Positions 33,101 through 43,887 of a DNA stretch of 64,000 bases are shown here, in pieces. The notes below the pieces were generated by a model. It had not been told where the DNA came from. It made no database searches and saw only the letters and a list, made by a program, of their open reading frames with translations. Position 1 is the first letter of the stretch; the number at the start of each line of letters is the position of its first letter. The stretch comes from Magicicada septendecula (Eukaryota; Arthropoda; Insecta; Hemiptera; Cicadidae). Location of the stretch: NCBI GenBank assembly GCA_034769895.1, contig CM068367.1, forward strand, positions 349,495,111 to 349,559,110. Direction: 5' to 3'. The position numbers and the translations under genes are program-made.

Positions 33101-35731
33101 GGTGGTGTCTACAACTGGTGAAGAAACCTGCTGCATGCCACCGACGTCACCGGCGAGTTCTTTTCTTTCAATTAGTGCGAATAATGAACAGACAGGCTCT
33201 TTAGATATTCAGCCCTTCACATCACCTGAGAATACATGTAATTTACCTTCCTATTCTACACGTTCAAAAGAGACATTAGAAGAACTAGAACAAGAACAAG
33301 CTCCACATGAAAATATAGCAGATGATATCTCTGATCCAGCAACTTATGCAAACAAGAAACTAACCTCGCAGCAAATAAATTTTGCTCTGAAGCTAGAGAG
33401 CCAAAAGCAAGAAGAAACTTCTTGTCGTGTTACAAAGGGAAGGAAATTTTTACCTTCTTGGAAAGTTTGCCATTTACCTGATGGAACAAAAAAAGAACAG
33501 AAATGGTTAATTTACAGCAGGACCAAAGACGTTGCCTTCTGCTTACATTGTATGATATTTGCTTCACCAAAAAGTCAGACAGTGTGGTCTACAATAGGTT
33601 ACAAGAATTGGGTGGACAGAAATGCTTTGAGAGATATTGAACTTCATGAATCTTCTAAAAGTCACCTCGAATGTCAGGTATCGAGAATACAGTGGTTAGC
33701 TGGAAATCGAGTTGATTCAAGCCTTATTAGATAAAACAACGAAGTTGTCAAACATCACCGAGAAGTTTTGTCAGTCATTATAGACTGCTGCAAATACTTG
33801 AGTGAAGAAATGTTAGCATTTAGAAAAAACGACTGTATGACAGGAAAACTTATGAAACTATTCAGACTTTTGGCAAAGCACAGCCCTGATGCTCGAGTTT
33901 ATTGTGAAAAGTTAGATAAGGCTCGACATAAAAACAAGCAAGTAGGATCAAACCTTTTAAGTCACTACAATATATTTGATTTGATAGGTATAATGAGTAA
34001 GCTTGTTGTTTCCAGAATCGCAGATAGCATTTCTTCTTCTGGTTGCTATTCGATTATTGTAGATTCCACTTATGATGCAACTAAAAAGGAGACAACTGCT
34101 ATTTTAGCTCGTTACGTTCAACATTCCTATGATGGATATGGAAACACTTTAGCAAAACCACAGGAACACCTTTTATCAGTTTTTACAAGTGGGGATACTA
34201 CTGGAGAAAATTTATCCCGCCATGTGATGAACGCTTTAAAAGACTTAAACATTGACCCAAAGAATATGATTGGTCAGAGTATGGACGGTGCAGGGAATAT
34301 GAGCGGGCGATGTATGGGAATGAAAACTTTTGTACAAAAAGAAAGCCCTATTGCCATGTATGTATGGTGTTATTCACATAGATTTGCTTTATTAGTTGAA
34401 AAATCTTTTGATACGTGTATTCAAATGAAAAATATGTTTTCCCTTTTGCAAGAACTTTATGTTTTCTTTTCTGGTCATCGGCGACAACACAAGCTTACAG
34501 AAAACCTGGAGAAAACTTCGAAAAGTGAAGTAAAAGATGATAGAAAAAAACGGTTAAAAAGAGTCCACACTACAAGATGGACAAGTAAAAATGATTCATT
34601 GAAAACAGTTCTTTCTTGCTATAATGTAATAAAACAAACCCTTGAAGAACTATGCCTTGATAAGAGCTCTGATAGTGATACAATTGTTGCATCCAAAAGT
34701 TTGCTGAAGCATTTGTCTGACTATGAAGTTGTGGCTGCAATGATTATAGCCTCTGACCTGTTCAAAGTACTTAATCCTGTTACAGTATGTCTTCAAGGAA
34801 AATCTGTGGATTACGCTATTGTAAATTCAGTGATTTCTAAAACCAAAGAGAGGGTGAATATATTGAGAAGTGATGAATCATGGGAGAAACTTCATTTCAA
34901 GGTAGAAGACTTTGCCACAAGCCATGAGCTTTCTCCCATAAAAGCAAAAAGACTAAGACTGAAGAAAAGGTTTATGGATGAACTATCAATAGATGAAGCG
35001 CTTAGTGATCCCCTGAAGAAAATAAAGGTTGAGGTATTCTTCAAGACTCTAGATTCCCTTACTATACATCTAAAAGATAGGTTTCCCGATAAGACTATGG
35101 CCATCATTACAGAAATGGCTTTTTTTTCTCATGAATGTTTTGAAATAATGGCAGAAACCATTCAACCGCAAAAAATATGGAACCTTTGAAGTTTTTACAA
35201 TTTAGATAACCAAGAAGTCGCAGCTGAACTAGAAACCTTCAGCTTTGTATATAAATCATCACACAGCAGTATCGACATTAGTGACCTCTTACCTAAGCCT
35301 AAGGATACGTCAGTAGTAAAACAAAATCAACAGGATTCTCTGGCAGAAGAAACAGATGACAATGAAGGTGAGGGAGGAGCAGAAAAAGAAGGTGCTGGTA
35401 CTGATAAGACAACTCTGGAGCTTTGGCTACGACGAGGGTTTATAAAACCGTACAGATGCCTCCTGCAACTTTCTGGGTTTCCAAATTTAAATAGACTATA
35501 CAAAGATTCTTTTATCTCTTTCCGTAACAAGCTGTTCGGCAGAGAGAGAACATGAGCCGCATCAAAATTGTCAAAAATCGTCTTAGAACGAGCATGAGTG
35601 ATACATGGTTAAAAAGTTTGTTAATTTTATGTAGTGAGTCTGAAGTTTTAAGCAAGATTCCGCACGAAGAAATCATTGACAAATTTGCCTTTTCCACCAA
35701 ACAAAGACAACAAATATTATTGAACACTTAA
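33101..35731 (+). pseudogene. hAT transposase (TTF zinc finger + DUF4371), disrupted
   Basis: The first segment ends at a TAA (33732-33734). It holds a TTF-type zinc-finger region: LPSWKVCHLPDG, FCLHC and HESSKSH. The same frame resumes to a TGA at 35187-35189. It carries the DUF4371/RNase H-fold part with IVDSTYDATKKE, the QSMDGAGNMSG motif (usually QGYDGASNMSG) and YSHRFALLVE. Frame-conserved sequence continues to about 35500. One shift moves into a frame reading YTKILLSLSVTSCSAER and a second into SRIKIVKNRLRTSMSD, ending at 35729-35731. These are the hAT C-terminal dimerisation motifs ('SAERSFSxLKxIKNxLRSTM'). In total there are two stops in the main frame and two frameshifts. The enzyme would excise and insert the element. 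Zinc finger MYM-type protein 1-like host genes share the architecture. Confidence 0.85.
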
Positions 35732-36840
35732 AAACACAACACTGATTATTAATATTATAATTTTTTTCTTACTTATAAGTTATATTTCAACTTCAGATAA
35801 CAAAAATGTTGTGATTGTAAGCTTAAAATATTATAATAGATAGATAGATATAGATTTATTTATAATGTAATTTTGAAATCCATTTTTTTTTACTTACTGT
35901 ATTAATAAAGTACAGTGTGCAATAGAAATTTGCGTTTAGATTTTTTAATTATCTTGCTTTCTACTATGTTTTAGTACACTACGTAAAGTCTATAAAAGGA
36001 TGGAATTGTTTATAACATTTTATTAAGGGAACAAATTTAAGTAAGGCGTTAAAGTTGAAAATCTAAGTATTTTTCCAACGAAGTGATTGAGATTTGATAC
36101 TGTAAAACTAATCACGTTTTACTGAAAACGCTAAATTGTGATCCATTATAAAAAGAGCTTTTTTTTAAGTAATCAAGCCTGGAGTTGGGGGGGAAGCGAC
36201 ATAGGGCTTGGGGGGGGATCGGCACCACTGTTGGAACAGCATCATCGACCACACCAAATATTTTTCTTGCAAAGATAAGACGCCCACATAATATTTTTCA
36301 AACGCGTGCCGCTCCCCCCCCCCCACACACGCTTCCACTTTCTACAGACACAATATTCAATTAATCCTTCCATGTTTTAGATAAAGGATAAAACAGAAAC
36401 GCATGAGAAACCGGTTTACACCAGTAATAACACTGAAAACTCGGATCAGACTATTTGGCCACATGCAAAAAATTGTTTTTTTTTCTACAAAACTACTGCA
36501 TGCAAAATACTTCTTCTGTTAAAGTTTGGTTTATCGATTCAAAAATTAATCCAAGATATTCTCTTCTCTGAAGTGTCACAAAATTTTAAGTGGGAAATAT
36601 GCAGAGACATTATAAGCGACGAGAGAAGATGCGGATTCGTTCATAAAACATTTTTATTTATTCAACTAATTGCAAGTGGCCTTTTTTTAATGCAGTCTCT
36701 CTGTGTGTAACTGCTTTCAATGCTTCGACCATACTGCACACGCAATATCAAGTCAACCGATACTCTCTCTCGCCAGTCCTTTTTCATTAACAACACCTGC
36801 AAAAAGTTTGAAAACGCAAGCCCTTCCTCACAGTAAGAAC

Positions 36841-36841
<1 letters not shown>
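35732..36841. other. hAT 3' flank and following unassigned sequence
   Basis: The 3' untranslated part of the hAT element runs to its TIR at 36221-36230. After that come a C run near 36310-36325 and AT-rich DNA with no gene. Confidence 0.5.

Positions 36842-36877
<36 letters not shown>
36842..36877. repeat. (AC)n microsatellite, 18 units
   Basis: Uninterrupted AC dinucleotide run. Open frames across it are artefacts. Confidence 0.97.
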
Positions 36878-36878
<1 letters not shown>

Positions 36879-37879
36879 CATTCATTTTCCATTAAAATTT
36901 AGTGACCACATGGAACGTGATGTTACACAATGTTCCTGCGAGGATTATGATGCAAATGAACATCCTTTACGTTTTACTTGGATATTTATTTCACGAGTAT
37001 TGAGTGGTACCGAATGAAATCCAGTACGTTTCTTCGAGCACAATAACAGTTTCCGTGTAGATCATTTTTCTTACATGGAGTAGGCCTATAAGGATGGCCA
37101 TATCGATGCTCATCTCCAAACACTATTTTTCCCTTCAGAAGCGATTTGTGTACTTTAAAATGTCTTATGTGACAGTCTCCTCAATAAATCCCTCTTCACT
37201 AAACTGTTTCATCACACATATCTTGAAATGAAATGTAAACAAAAGGTTATTGCAAATAATTCTTGGATTTTGTTACCAATTACGTCTCCGTTGATTAACT
37301 AAATATAAGTATATCACTACCGAGTCGAATAATGTTAATAATTTTATCAAATCATTTTTATGCACATAATTTTATCTGAAAGTGCATCCATTTTTTTTCG
37401 GCATCACTAAGGACACTTTGGTACTTCTGCACGATATTTTATCTGCAACTGAACCAATTGCAATCACGTCGCAGCATACGTTGTGCGACATGTTAATCAT
37501 AATATACACGGAGTTATAATATTGTTATGACGGTCTACTTGATCGTCGTAGGTACAGTGGAAACAAAATACAATACATCAATTAAGTCACTAATCACCAG
37601 CTTTAATTTTTACAGTTAAACAGTTCGTAATTAACAACACAGTCTACTACAACAAATCAAATAAAATTGTTCACACGCAAATAAAATGTCACTAATATTA
37701 AACACAATGGTATTACAATATACCGTCCGATTATAAAACACAACACAACTAATAACCACTTGAACGCGCACAGTAATCTCGCCCGATAATAACTCGAACC
37801 GCTCTGTAAATATATCGCCACTATCTGACTTAAGGCCGCTGCCGCCATGTAAGTTATTTATACCTGCGCTCATAGACCA
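36878..37879. other. No gene recognised
   Basis: AT-rich sequence. A TAGGCCTA octamer sits at 37081. If the HIF-like gene extends downstream on the minus strand, this is intron or later gene sequence, but no further exon was recognised. Confidence 0.45.
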
Positions 37880-38110
37880 GAATGTTCCTAATTGCGTCTT
37901 AGCGCTCGTGTGAACTACGTAATTAACTGCGGCCTTGACACAGTCCGCGCGGCTGGCGCCTTCGAGAAACCTCTCGAAAATGCGTCGACAAGCACGTACG
38001 CCACACGCGTTACATCGAGATTCTTCTGGCACATTCGACAAACACGTAGATTGTTCTGTGATGTCGTAACAATATGGATTTAACAAAAATTCCTTCAAAA
38101 ACGTTAACGC
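37880..38110. promoter_or_regulatory. CpG-dense patch (possible promoter or enhancer)
   Basis: About two dozen CpG dinucleotides lie in roughly 230 bases, far above the local average, with GC near one half. It sits about 320 bases downstream (in minus-strand sense) of the HIF-like exon. A minus-strand frame of 155 codons crosses it, but its sequence has no recognised domain and its second half is ordinary AT-rich DNA. No TATA box or other promoter element can be pointed to, so a regulatory role is inference. Confidence 0.25.
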
Positions 38111-38431
38111 GTTCTTTTTTTTAAGAGTAACTCACTTCGTATCATTATATTAGACCATTTTTTTTTAAATCAGATTCTGCCCTAATATTACACCAGGTTG
38201 GCAGGCAGTCTATATAATAAGGAAATGGATCCATTTTACAGGTGTATTGTTATCTGTATGTAATTATATATACATAAACATACATATATTTCGGAACACG
38301 CTCTATAAACAGTAAACAGATACACTTAAAAAAAAATAACATCACAATCCGTAATTAAATTTACAACTTCTTATATAATTACCAAAACGAGAAAGCCATG
38401 CAACACATGCACTAGTAGAAGAATGTCCTAC

Positions 38432-38579
38432 CTTATAACGAAGTTCACGCAGACGACACTTTGTGGTTTTTGCCCTTTATTGTTGTACAACAAAGTGGCC
38501 TGTGTCACAACCCACACGTATCCTCCACCATGAGCCAAGAAACGGTATCGGGTTGTCTGAGCCTGGCCCTTGGCAAACA
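38432..38579 (-). CDS. sima: Internal exon of a HIF-1 alpha (sima)-like bHLH-PAS protein: end of PAS-B/PAC
   Basis: Minus-strand reading gives FAKGQAQTTRYRFLAHGG, then GYVWVVTQATLLYNNKG, then KPQSVVCVNFVI. The motifs KGQ, YRFLA..GGYVW, TQAT and PQSVVCVN are those of the PAC half of PAS-B in HIF-1 alpha/Sima. Sim and Trachealess differ in the TQAT and PQSVVCVN positions. The exon is bounded by an acceptor (CTGTTTGCAG before 38579) and a donor (ATAAG|GTAGG after 38432). Both junctions leave two bases of a split codon, consistent with a 148-base phase-matched internal exon. In the complete protein PAS-B mediates dimerisation with ARNT/Tango for the hypoxia response. No bHLH, PAS-A, ODD or other exon was recognised here, so introns must be long. 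HIF-type identity is quite secure, orthology less so. Confidence 0.82.
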
Positions 38580-39679
38580 CTGCAAACAGATAAATTGTCA
38601 ACACTCCGTTAAACAATAAAATTTCAAGAACGTTCGAATGTTCATAGAAATATTATAGTTTCTTACATTTTTGTTGACCTGACAACAATTATTCTGAATT
38701 ACACCCTCACAATCTTTGTTCGAAGTATATTTTTCTTAATACGGTATACGACTGATATTTGATATATCAGATTCCACTATCGCTTTTCACAGATCCTACA
38801 CACTCTATATCAATACTAACTATACGCTGAAGTTATGTTAAAGTTACGTTATACTAACGTTAAACATACGAATGTTTTAAAAACTAAATGAGTATTTAAC
38901 TATTTTTGTATGTAACTCGGTAAGTGTGAATAAATACTGGAGTACATAGAGTATTTTATTACACGTTCTTATTCGTTTTTACAAATACGTTATTGTGCAG
39001 AATATCTACGAACAGCAGTGAGGAACAATGCAATAGATTTTTTAAAATGAGAGAATAACAAAGGAAACATAACAAGCAAACGAAGGCATCCGTGTGAAGG
39101 TAATTCTTGTATCCGTGTTCTAGTTCGGACAATTCTAAATACCGTCAAATCAATACCACCCGTGTCTCGGCTTTCACTGTACACTTGGAACTGCACATAA
39201 GACGGAATCTGTTAATTTTGCCAATTAAAATAAACTCTACGCCTTGCAATAGTCACGCTTTTTGACGTCAAATTACCGACACAATACCGTTCTTAAATAT
39301 TTGTTCTGCGTTAAGTATTCAATATAAAACTTATCCATGTAAGTATATAAATACTTATTCTGTCTCCAACTTCTGCTTCAAGTCGGTAGCCATTTTTATA
39401 AGAAATCCAATACACATTCAACTTTTCACATACGTCAGTTGTCATACCCTTAGGACAGTTTCTTAATCACTCGTGTATACTTCACAATATGTCTCCATAA
39501 TATTTACATATTTTAGACGTTACTAAAATCTAATTCCACGCCTTCCGCTTCCGTTGTACCATAATGAAAATAACATCCTTTCTTCTGCCCTGCGAATATA
39601 AAATACACAAAAATGACTAAAATCTCAAGTAGATCTGGTTTAAATTTTACACAATTTTTGTCCTATGGGTAAATATTTG
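38580..39679. other. No gene recognised; probable intron of the HIF-like gene
   Basis: AT-rich sequence upstream (minus-strand sense) of the PAS-B exon. The preceding exon, encoding the first part of PAS-B, was not found. Confidence 0.4.
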
Positions 39680-40000
39680 GTCCTATGGGTGTGAATTATG
39701 GACAACAACCAAGAAACAAGACAGTAAAGTACATGCCTCGGAAACGGCGAGGAGTTAAAATATGTTCTAAACTTGTCCGCGTAAAGAACGAGGACATAAG
39801 AGCAGAGTTTCAATTTTTAATATGAATGAAAACTTAAAAGATTACAAACACCGGTGGAAAGAACACTTAGAAAGAAGGTCAGATTCCAGATTGGCCAAAG
39901 AGGTCTGGAAGTACAAACCTATAGAACACAGGTGTGGCTAGACCCAGGAAGAGATGGCGGGAGTATCTTTGAAGGCGGAACAGGCAGCACCTTCAAATGA
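39680..40000 (+). pseudogene. Non-LTR reverse transcriptase C-terminal tail, decayed
   Basis: The piece starts with SYGCELWTTTKKQDSK, which matches the 'LYGxExWxxxKxD' thumb signature. After stops, NLKDYKHRWKEHLERR and LAKEVWKYKP are readable near 39830-39920. ARPRKRWREYL follows, in another frame, near 39938-39970. This is the usual order at the C-terminus of RTE/CR1-type ORF2: thumb, 'YxxxWxxHLxRM' and 'RPRKRW'. The polymerase core is absent. Insertion into an intron of the HIF-like gene is possible. Several stops make the fragment non-functional. Confidence 0.6.
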
Positions 40001-40955
40001 TGATGAAATCATTCTTGAATTGTACAAGACATAGTTTATACGATATGCGTATTACACCAAGCAACGTTCAGAACGTTATGTACATCCTCAGTGTAAACTG
40101 TATTCTTTGCAGCTTTCTTTGCATAAAAAAGTAAAGAATAAACAAACGCTAAGTACTGATACTCAAACCTGTCACTCTGAAGGAGCTACTAATTAAAGAA
40201 TTAATACTTGTACGTGAGTTTGTTAAAACTAGTAGGTAAAGAGAAATTCTGTAGAGTGCAGCCACTCCCCTCAGAGGACCATCTACTACGAAATACAGTT
40301 TTTAATTTATTCAAGAAAGTCACTGAAATCAATGAGATTAAATTGGCTGGACAAGCGTTTTACCGTTTAACAAACCCAGTTTTAATAACGTGGCGGACAT
40401 TTGCCAAAGAATCTGGCAGTAGCATCCAGCTATAATAACAATTAGTGTTCATAATTCACTAAGCGAAGCCGTGAGGCAATTGTCTCAACCAAAACTGGAT
40501 CAATGGCAATTTGAATAAAAATAACAAAGCCCCTCGTCGTACTACGTAACGACTTATACCACAGACCTGGTATAACAATATCGTATCGACTGAGTGTAGT
40601 TTACCAGCCAGATATCGGCTATGAAAATAAGTACCTCTAATCTTCGTTGGTACCACGGTGTTTAACGGTAATTAAACGTACATCGAGTAAATATAATTAC
40701 TCGTTTTCCCGCCTGCTAATTAGCACGTGATACAAATGTGGTCGTCACATTTAATACAAGTAATTTATATAACCCGACCACAAAGTAGATGATTACATTA
40801 CATAATTCACATGTATGAAAAAACAAATCGTTTTCACTATCCCGACTTTCTAACAAGTGTTTACTTATTACACTGTCTATATCTACTACGAACTATTCAA
40901 TAGAAATCAAATTTGTGACTTTTTTTCTGTCGTGTTAATATATGCTAATATAGTA
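40001..40955. other. No gene recognised
   Basis: A 75-codon plus-strand frame at 40208-40435 has no domain. Otherwise AT-rich spacer. Confidence 0.45.
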
Positions 40956-41269
40956 CAGTTGTCCCATCCAACTCGCATACATTTTTACACAGGATGAGAC
41001 GGAGTAAAGGCCGCTATGCGAGAATAATGGCTAAATTTAACACTCCGCTGCTTAAATGTAACTTTTATAGCATTAGTCCTATAAAATTTATAAACAATCT
41101 GAATCATCAATAGGGTACGGGGTGTGTAAAACAAAAAGCACAAATAGAATAACACGATAATACATTTAAGGAGACCCCGTGATCAATCTGGGCTAATTCG
41201 CTCGGCCTGCGCGAGAACAGCTGCTGTCATACAGCCTTGCCAGAACTCTGCTAAACTGAAATACCACTG
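40956..41269. mobile_element. Tigger-like non-autonomous element (candidate), 314 bp
   Basis: The left end reads TA|CAGTTGTCCCATCCAACTCG, and the right end in reverse complement reads TA|CAGTGGTATTTCAGTTTAGC. Both ends thus start CAGT-GT directly after TA, as in Tigger/pogo elements. The left end followed by a CGCATA/TATGCG palindrome resembles known Tigger termini. Beyond the first seven bases the two ends diverge, so the boundaries rest mainly on family resemblance and the TA pair. Confidence 0.4.
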
Positions 41270-43497
41270 TACGCCTACATTCACTTTTCCCTCATCACGT
41301 GGCTATTTCCAGGCGCACGCACATTACTATGTGATCACACGGCGAAACTTGGCAAACGCACCGTTTCGCGAACAATAATACACGCTCTACAGTGATTACT
41401 TACTCCACAGAATTACGTAAACAATTTTTTTGGAAGAAAACGTGACAGACTTTACTCAAACGCAACGCGCTGGTGGGGAGAATGAGAGATGCGTAGCTAA
41501 GTTCACGTGATGAACATCTCTACAGGTATGACAAACGTGGTCTCCCGACATCGTTTCATGTAACTTATGACACATAATATTTTCTTTATTATCATGTTAT
41601 TTTTATTAACGACAATGAATCCTTAAAGTGATCGGTATCGTAAACGTGAGTTTACTATTTCGCACGATCAGAGATTATCACAAGTTGAGATATGATAATA
41701 TGGATAATAATATGTGCATACGGAAATTACGGGGGACATAACAGTTTCTCCACTGTTGTGTCACAAAATAGCAACTCTTTATCACCTTTTACGTATCGTC
41801 TAAATGCTGTTCCCGTGCCACACATCAATCGATAAAAAAAATTAGTATCTGTCATATTTATTCCGTAATGCGACTCACAATGATATAAAACATGTTTCGT
41901 AGTAAATACATGTACATGCGTACGACATGCGTGATATGAACGTGACAATTAACAAAGGTGATACGAACATCATGCGTCATGCGTGATACGAACGCGACAC
42001 ATTGTAGCCTATAACAAAATTATTGTTATAAACTTCTTCAATATTTACTGCAAAAGAACTATAAATACCTGTTTGTGGATTCCATAATCAAACTAATTTT
42101 TAAAATTTGTTCGCTATCTAATTTCTTGACACTAATTTGATATACCGATCGACCACGAATGAGGTATATGACAGAGAACTCATCCCCTGCCGTGTATTTT
42201 TAATAAGTTGAACACAAATGGAAAACCGGCCAAAAATAACCTAAAAAGTAATATCCTCGTTTTTTTTTAGATTAGCTGATGTTACTTTACTTTTAAAGCG
42301 TGTTTCCAGAATGGCGGGTAGGTCAACTACGAGGAAAGGCATTACAAAAAGCATTCTAAAAAAGAGAATGAAACCCTTGTCAAAAAATAAAAACTGGACG
42401 AAGATTTCGGAAAGCAGAAACAGTAAAGGTGTCCACGATAAAATTTCCCAGCCCCGAATTGGTCGCACGTGATAATGTTCTATTTTCTTTTTCTTTTTAA
42501 ATAAGTTATCAAAGTTCAGATCTGATCAACAAACCCTGTACAATAATACACATGCTATTCCGACGACCTCGGTGATACGGTACTGTTAAAAAAAAAAAAG
42601 GAAAAGGAAATCTGTTTAGACGTGGGTATAGATATGTCCAAATAAAAAAAACCCCAAGGCAGACAATAATATTTAAAGGGTTTTGCGGCGGGGTGGCGTG
42701 TAGGGGGTGACACGCTAACCGGGCAGTGCCCTCACTTTCTCCGATACGACAACGGACGTACTCATTCAGTCAGTACGCACGCTGCAACTCGCTGCTTCTT
42801 ACTTGCTGTCTCGCAACAATGCACTTCATTTTTTGTCTAGCATTACAGTTATAAGTAAACGCAAATAATCTCAAGTAATATACCTAACAGCGTGCAGAAT
42901 AACATAAAAATTCGCTCCATATGAATACATGTTTCTTCGACACATGAAACACGTACAAAGGCAAGCGTGGTTTTGTTAACAACACGTTGTTCCATGTACG
43001 TAACTGAATACGTTACTGAATATCTAAGACGTTTCTCAGTAACTCAATATTAACAAACGAAAAAACTGGTAAAGAACATAGTGTAACACTTACTACTCTG
43101 TGCCCAACGCGCTACGCTCGTAAAAATAATTCGTACTACTACCACTACCATCAGATTTATCGCAGTACGTTATTAGTTATGGTTAACCAGAACTCCCAAA
43201 CGACGAAATTAAGACCTTGGGTAAAAAAAAAATCGATTTTCGGGTTTTCATCTTTTCTTATTCTACACATCTTTAGCTTTAATTTAATACCCAGATTATG
43301 TAATTCGGTGCAGTATACCACAATTTATGAACATTTTTATGAGAGCGTGCACTTGAAATTTTATGTCTACAAAACTCCCGCCAGCAAAACAGTCTGTAAA
43401 TCTGCGCTAAAATATCACCTTGGAGATGGAGACAGTGCTTCCTACCAAACCGTAGTAACAGCATAACCATATGACCCAAATTTTTTAGTTGAAAAAT
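41270..43497. other. No gene recognised
   Basis: Small observations: near-identical 21-base words starting CATGCGTGATA at 41926 and 41978, and a GC-richer patch at 42680-42830 with several CpGs. No coding domain or element ends were found. Confidence 0.45.
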
Positions 43498-43887
43498 TAA
43501 ATTGTGTTGGCTATGTACAAAAACGTATGGGCAGCTGTCTTAGGAAACTAAAAAACCAAAATCGGCAGAACAACCCTATCCGATGGTAAAACAATTGGAG
43601 GACCTTTGTTATTTTCGAGTTGGGAGTTTATGAAGCTGTTGCCTTTATTTAATAAAGGAAATATATCGAAATGTGAAATTTTTAAAAAACTAGGAATTTC
43701 CCCTGGCAAAAACTGTATAAAGATAATGAAAGAATCGGATGACGCGAGAATCACGAAAGCCGAAAAGGCGATTCAAGAAATAGAGAAAAAGTGTCGTCAG
43801 AAAATCACAGCCAAAAGGAAGTTAGAATATGCATTTGATGAGCAGGAGGACCCAGACAACCCCTCATATGCAGCAGGGAGCCATTAA
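43498..43887 (+). pseudogene. Mutator-like transposase, C-terminal remnant
   Basis: The plus strand reads CVGYVQKRMGSCLRKLKN around 43504-43555. After a frameshift it reads LSDGKTIGG (about 43577-43604), then a long open end with MKLLPLFNKGNIS, KKLGISPGKNCIKIMKESD, ARITKAEKA and a final DNPSYAAGSH before the stop at 43885-43887. This order ('CVGHVQKRMGxxLRxLK', 'LSDGKxIGG', 'NxGxxxxxxxLxxLGIxxG' and a terminal 'YxAG') matches the C-terminal part of the insect Mutator-like transposase family that I know as Pfam Mutator. A block that should separate LSDGKTIGG from the tail is deleted, and the N-terminal DDE part is absent. Terminal repeats were not identified. Confidence 0.72.

Larger units (their letters stand above)
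29779..36230 (+). mobile_element. hAT-family DNA transposon, 6.45 kb, decayed
   Basis: The left end is CAGGGGTGCC, and the right end in reverse complement is CAGTGGTGCC (9 of 10 identical). Just inside each end are G-rich (left) and G-run (right, seen as C runs in reverse complement) subterminal tracts around a conserved TGTCGC word. Between them lies a transposase gene of the TTF zinc finger/DUF4371 hAT type. The 8 bases outside (TTAGTTCA and TTGGAACA) match at 5 positions, so the expected hAT target-site duplication is only weakly supported. An 869-bp element is nested at 29941-30809. Apart from the promoter-like part near 30815-31080, the interior is strongly CpG-poor. Confidence 0.75.

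Noticed and set aside
37631-38098. 155-codon minus-strand frame next to the HIF exon
   Set aside because: It crosses the CpG-dense patch by chance. It has no recognisable motif, no match to HIF regions such as the oxygen-dependent degradation domain, and no splice sites at its ends.
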